Shown piece by piece: positions 61,150-64,000 of a stretch of DNA of 64,000 nucleotides. The stretch's first letter is position 1; each line of letters starts with the position of its first letter. The stretch comes from Temnopleurus reevesii (taxonomy: Eukaryota; Echinodermata; Echinoidea; Temnopleuroida; Temnopleuridae): assembly GCA_036244855.1 (NCBI GenBank), contig BQKZ01001286.1:50834-114833 (forward strand). The letters run 5' to 3'. The position numbers and the translations under genes are program-made. The notes under the pieces are model-generated. The model saw only the letters and a list, made by a program, of their open reading frames with translations. It was not told the origin of the DNA and ran no database searches.

Positions 61150-61175
61150 ATCCCTCTCTCTCTCTCTCTCTCTCT
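61116..61175. repeat. (CT)n microsatellite
   Basis: About 60 bp of CT units with two interruptions (CCCT, ATCC). Confidence 0.9.
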
Positions 61176-61195
61176 TGTGGTGAGAATACTTGCAG

Positions 61196-61265
61196 CTATG
61201 TCGGAAGCGGGCAATCGAAACTAAATCAAGGCTGGGGAAATCGCTCGAAGAACCCAGACGGATGG
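61196..61265 (+). CDS. Very tentative 70-bp exon
   Basis: Preceded by the (CT)n tract and 'gaatacttgcag', followed by GATGG|GTAAGG. One frame is open: YVGSGQSKLNQGWGNRSKNP then DGW, phase 2 in and phase 0 out. The - strand also shows an open frame with its own acceptor ('aatttttcccag') and donor-like GCAA|GTATTC over 61200-61305, so strand is unresolved. No family is recognised. It is not phase-compatible with the 51905 exon. Confidence 0.15.
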
Positions 61266-62372
61266 GTAAGGCCTTCAGCTCCTCCAAAACTGGCTGGGAA
61301 AAATTATAAAATTCGATATTTACAGAATGATCTGATGTCAGGAGAAAAGACAGGAATAGACAGGTTAAAATAGACAAGAAGATTATGGGAGTTGAAATGG
61401 AGATAAAGGGGAGGATGAAATATCTCTTGTGTGACCTTTAAATTTATCACGCATTATGATTATTTCCGAAAAATGGAAAAGGACACCAATAAATTGACCA
61501 AGAATGTAGCAACTATTACCTCGTTTTATGACAGTTTACACACATTTCGTAATGGTTGGGGTGGNGGGGGGGGCTTGCGGTTGCAGCCCCCATTCGTTCA
61601 GTATACTTCAAAACATAGCTGCATATGGTTATGTTGCGGATAGATAAAACACACTTACAACCTACTTCTTGATATGGTCACTCTTCGTTCAAATTGTGCA
61701 GAAACTTTAGACTTTAGACAAATTAGATATTTATTTTTTTCTGTTTTGAAAGTCTGTGATTTCAGTATAATCTTACAATCTGTCAAAGAGACATCGTTTG
61801 GCATTGATGATGCGTGGCTTGCTAGCTTATTTTTCTATATGAGATTCTCATTTCGATTCGAAGGCTTATCTTCTTCAAAAATCTTCTTCTCAACGCTGGC
61901 ATTTATGAGTATGAGTTAGTGAACGATTAGTATTCTTATGAGACTTCTCGGGGTGGGGGAAAAAGTTTAGAAAATAGGAAAAAGTGAGAATGATGTCAAT
62001 GACATTTTTGACAAATTGGATATTGCATATCTCAGACTCGGGGGTATAAGGACCCGCGTCGAATTTAAGGCGATTGGACTCGGCGAGCTTCGGGTGAGGT
62101 GACGATATGCAGGGGGTCTCGATTTTATGATTTTGTTTGCTGAAATCATTGTTTGACACAACAATAAAGAATATTCTGATGGTAGGGACGTGTTGTTGGT
62201 TTGAAGCGGGTTGTCAATAGATGTTTGAATGTTGTTGAAGGGGTCGAAATTAGGACGCATTAGACCCATATATGTTGTATTGTGGGAGGTGCAGGCGGTG
62301 AACATTAGGCAATAAAAGAGGCATGAAAAGGCGTGGGCTGTGTCGGGGCTTCTCTTCTGGAGCGGTGTCTAA
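61266..62372. other. Non-coding stretch
   Basis: A G-run with an N at 61562-61573. A CpG-richer segment at 62030-62105 is flanked by AG and GT dinucleotides but is only 58 bp, and I do not call it. Confidence 0.4.
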
Positions 62373-63022
62373 GACCCCGTTCAAACTTATGGGGTGTTGC
62401 TCAAACTCAACTGCAAAGCAACTGCAACTTTGCAAATTGTAACGCGCATTTTCATTCGCGCACGGTATGCGTATTTAACAAGACGTGCATGAAACAATGA
62501 TTTTGATTGGCAAGTACCGATCAACTGCAACTTACGATTAATTGCAACTTTTGAACAACAACCCCTTAGTCTTCAAAGTGGCTTCCACTAACTGGTTTAG
62601 AAAGCCAGTTCGAAAGGCAAGTTGTGTCCCCGTTCAGATTACAAACCCGCGAACTGGATTTCAAGTCTGTTTCACGTCTATATTCAAGCAAAATTGCATT
62701 TTCCCGCGCGATCTTAATGTATATTGATATGTAAAGTTCTTTGTTCAAGTATTGTCTCTGCACATCGGGGATGAAAACAGCCAGATGCTTCACATATTCA
62801 GTGTGTAATTTACAACCTACTACCACTGTACAAGTCGTGAGCGTTCAAACTACAGACTAAACTAGTTCCTGGTCACGAAAATCTACCTCGCGAGGTGGAT
62901 TTACAACCAAATTGGAAGTCCACTTTTGCTACCGCTTGTCCCGTTCATATCTGCACTAAAGCTATTTTAGGTTAAACAGGCTTCCCTTAAAATGGTTTAA
63001 CAAGGTATATCTGAACGGGCTC
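62373..63022. mobile_element. Non-autonomous DNA element, family A, copy 2 (interrupted)
   Basis: Begins 'gaccccgttcaaactta' and ends 'tatatctgaacgggctc'; the ends are inverted repeats of about 13 bp. It aligns along its length with 59-580, once a 176-bp insertion (62390-62565) is removed. There is no transposase, and open frames across it have no protein features. Confidence 0.65.
62390..62565. mobile_element. Palindromic MITE, family J, nested, with TTA duplication
   Basis: The ends are 'tggggtgttgctcaaa' and 'ttgaacaacaacccc'. Subterminal 'caactgcaa' words occur in both orientations. It is flanked on both sides by TTA (62387-62389 and 62566-62568). Removing the element plus one TTA restores continuity with the uninterrupted copy at 59-580, which identifies it as a true insertion. 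Confidence 0.75.
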
Positions 63023-64000
63023 TAACATCGATGGCGGGCCTGGTCCTTCTTATGTCACTACAATACTGTCTGGTCCGCAGATAGCCAAATATTTTCCAAT
63101 TGAATGATTCTTCTGATGGAAAGAGATGACCAGAGGCGATGAATGTATACATACCCCCAACATAAGGACCAATTAAGCTTCCCCATTTTGAAATAATGAA
63201 CAGATCTGGAGAACTGGTTCACCGCGATTGAAATAAACCGACACATAATCTGATATGTAGACCGCCATAACACCTCGAGCTAGCCCAGAATCCATTAGGC
63301 CTCAAAGCATCCCCCGACTAGCCATTATCGCCATTTTTCGTCAAAAAGACGTGTACGACAATAACTCGAGAGCACATAATTCTGGAATTGTTTGGGTTTT
63401 TTTTATTATTATTGTGTTGTCTGCATGGGTGGGGGGATGGCATTATGTGAGGGAGAAGGTGAGATAATTAGCCGACATGGTCCTCAACATTTTATGGCTA
63501 AATGATTCGGGAATGTGAAGGATTAGGGCTCTTATAATCATTCAACAAAAGGGTTGAAGCTGGGGTCATCTTGTCAAACTCTCATACTTTCATTTACACT
63601 TATCCGGTGTTTTACTGATGTTTAGCCAGTGAATACTCTAGGAATATACTGGTCTGGTAAGGCGTCCTAGCTCTCTTCCTAGTCAGTTTTTATTGTTATA
63701 TACACTTAATTTCACGGAAACTCAATGTGCGATGCATTGGCAAAAAGGTTGTGCGCCCTCTTTTGTCACACCATTTGCTTTAAAGTCTAACTTCATGACG
63801 AACTGACTAACCTTCTCCAAGAATAGTCCTTTCTAATTGTACCCCCCCCCCCCCTTTAACCACTCCATATAATCCTACATTCATCTTAATTTACATATTC
63901 ATCTTGCTTTATTTATATTAACTGTCTGTTTACCAACCAATTAATTTAAACGTAAAGGTAACGAGAAGAAAGAATTTAGCTTCATATTTCTTAGATCATT
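63023..64000. other. Non-coding stretch to window end
   Basis: C-run at 63843-63854; otherwise nothing recognised. Confidence 0.5.

Noticed and set aside
60479..61377. Poly-Lys/Glu, poly-Ser and poly-Leu/Phe frames
   Set aside because: Artefacts of the polypurine tract and CT repeat.
62034..62093. 58-bp segment between 'atatctcag' and 'GTGAGG' with one open frame
   Set aside because: Too short and in the wrong phase for neighbouring candidates; likely chance.

Overview
The window is eukaryotic, not prokaryotic. It is AT-rich (my estimate is about 36% G+C), gene-poor and microsatellite-rich. It carries GT/AG splice signals, retrotransposon tails of the 'agcgctatataa' type, and many short palindromic transposable elements. 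This fits a marine invertebrate, most likely an echinoderm such as a sea urchin. The species call is inference; nothing here proves it.

Very little of the 64 kb looks coding. The two best coding pieces are on the + strand. A first exon (9580-9681) encodes a clean signal peptide, ends at a consensus donor, and lies downstream of a CpG-rich promoter and 5' leader (about 8210-9579). An internal exon (51905-52097) has strong splice sites, no cysteine, two N-glycosylation sequons and several dibasic sites. The intron phases agree (0 to 0), so the two could belong to one secreted-protein gene with a 42-kb intron. The joined N-terminus resembles, from memory, the propeptide of PDGF-type growth factors. 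That identity is a hypothesis, because the cystine-knot exons that would settle it were not found.

On the - strand, 49128-49210 encodes a peptide very like the N-terminal helix of Cys-loop (GABA-A/glycine-like) receptor subunits, so a second gene probably runs the opposite way through the same region. A - strand signal-peptide-like frame (near 55.99 kb) and an 88-103 codon - strand open frame (16.68-16.98 kb) are weaker candidates.

The rest is repeats. I can see about ten families of palindromic, MITE-like elements, several in two to four copies: 12.6/21.5/25.2/37.6 kb; 2.7/26.6/46.8 kb; 1.2/59.4 kb; 2.1/54.9 kb; 33.1/35.8 kb. A roughly 500-bp non-autonomous element occurs near both window ends, and the right copy has a 176-bp palindrome nested in it with a TTA duplication. 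At 0.66-1.69 kb there is a five-copy tandem repeat with a period near 170 bp, itself split by a palindrome. Several diverged local duplications (4.5, 34.3, 36.3, 46.2 kb), triplet-repeat tracts, a polypurine tract (60.5-61.0 kb) and one assembly gap (49534-49894) complete the picture. No rRNA, tRNA or CRISPR locus was recognised.
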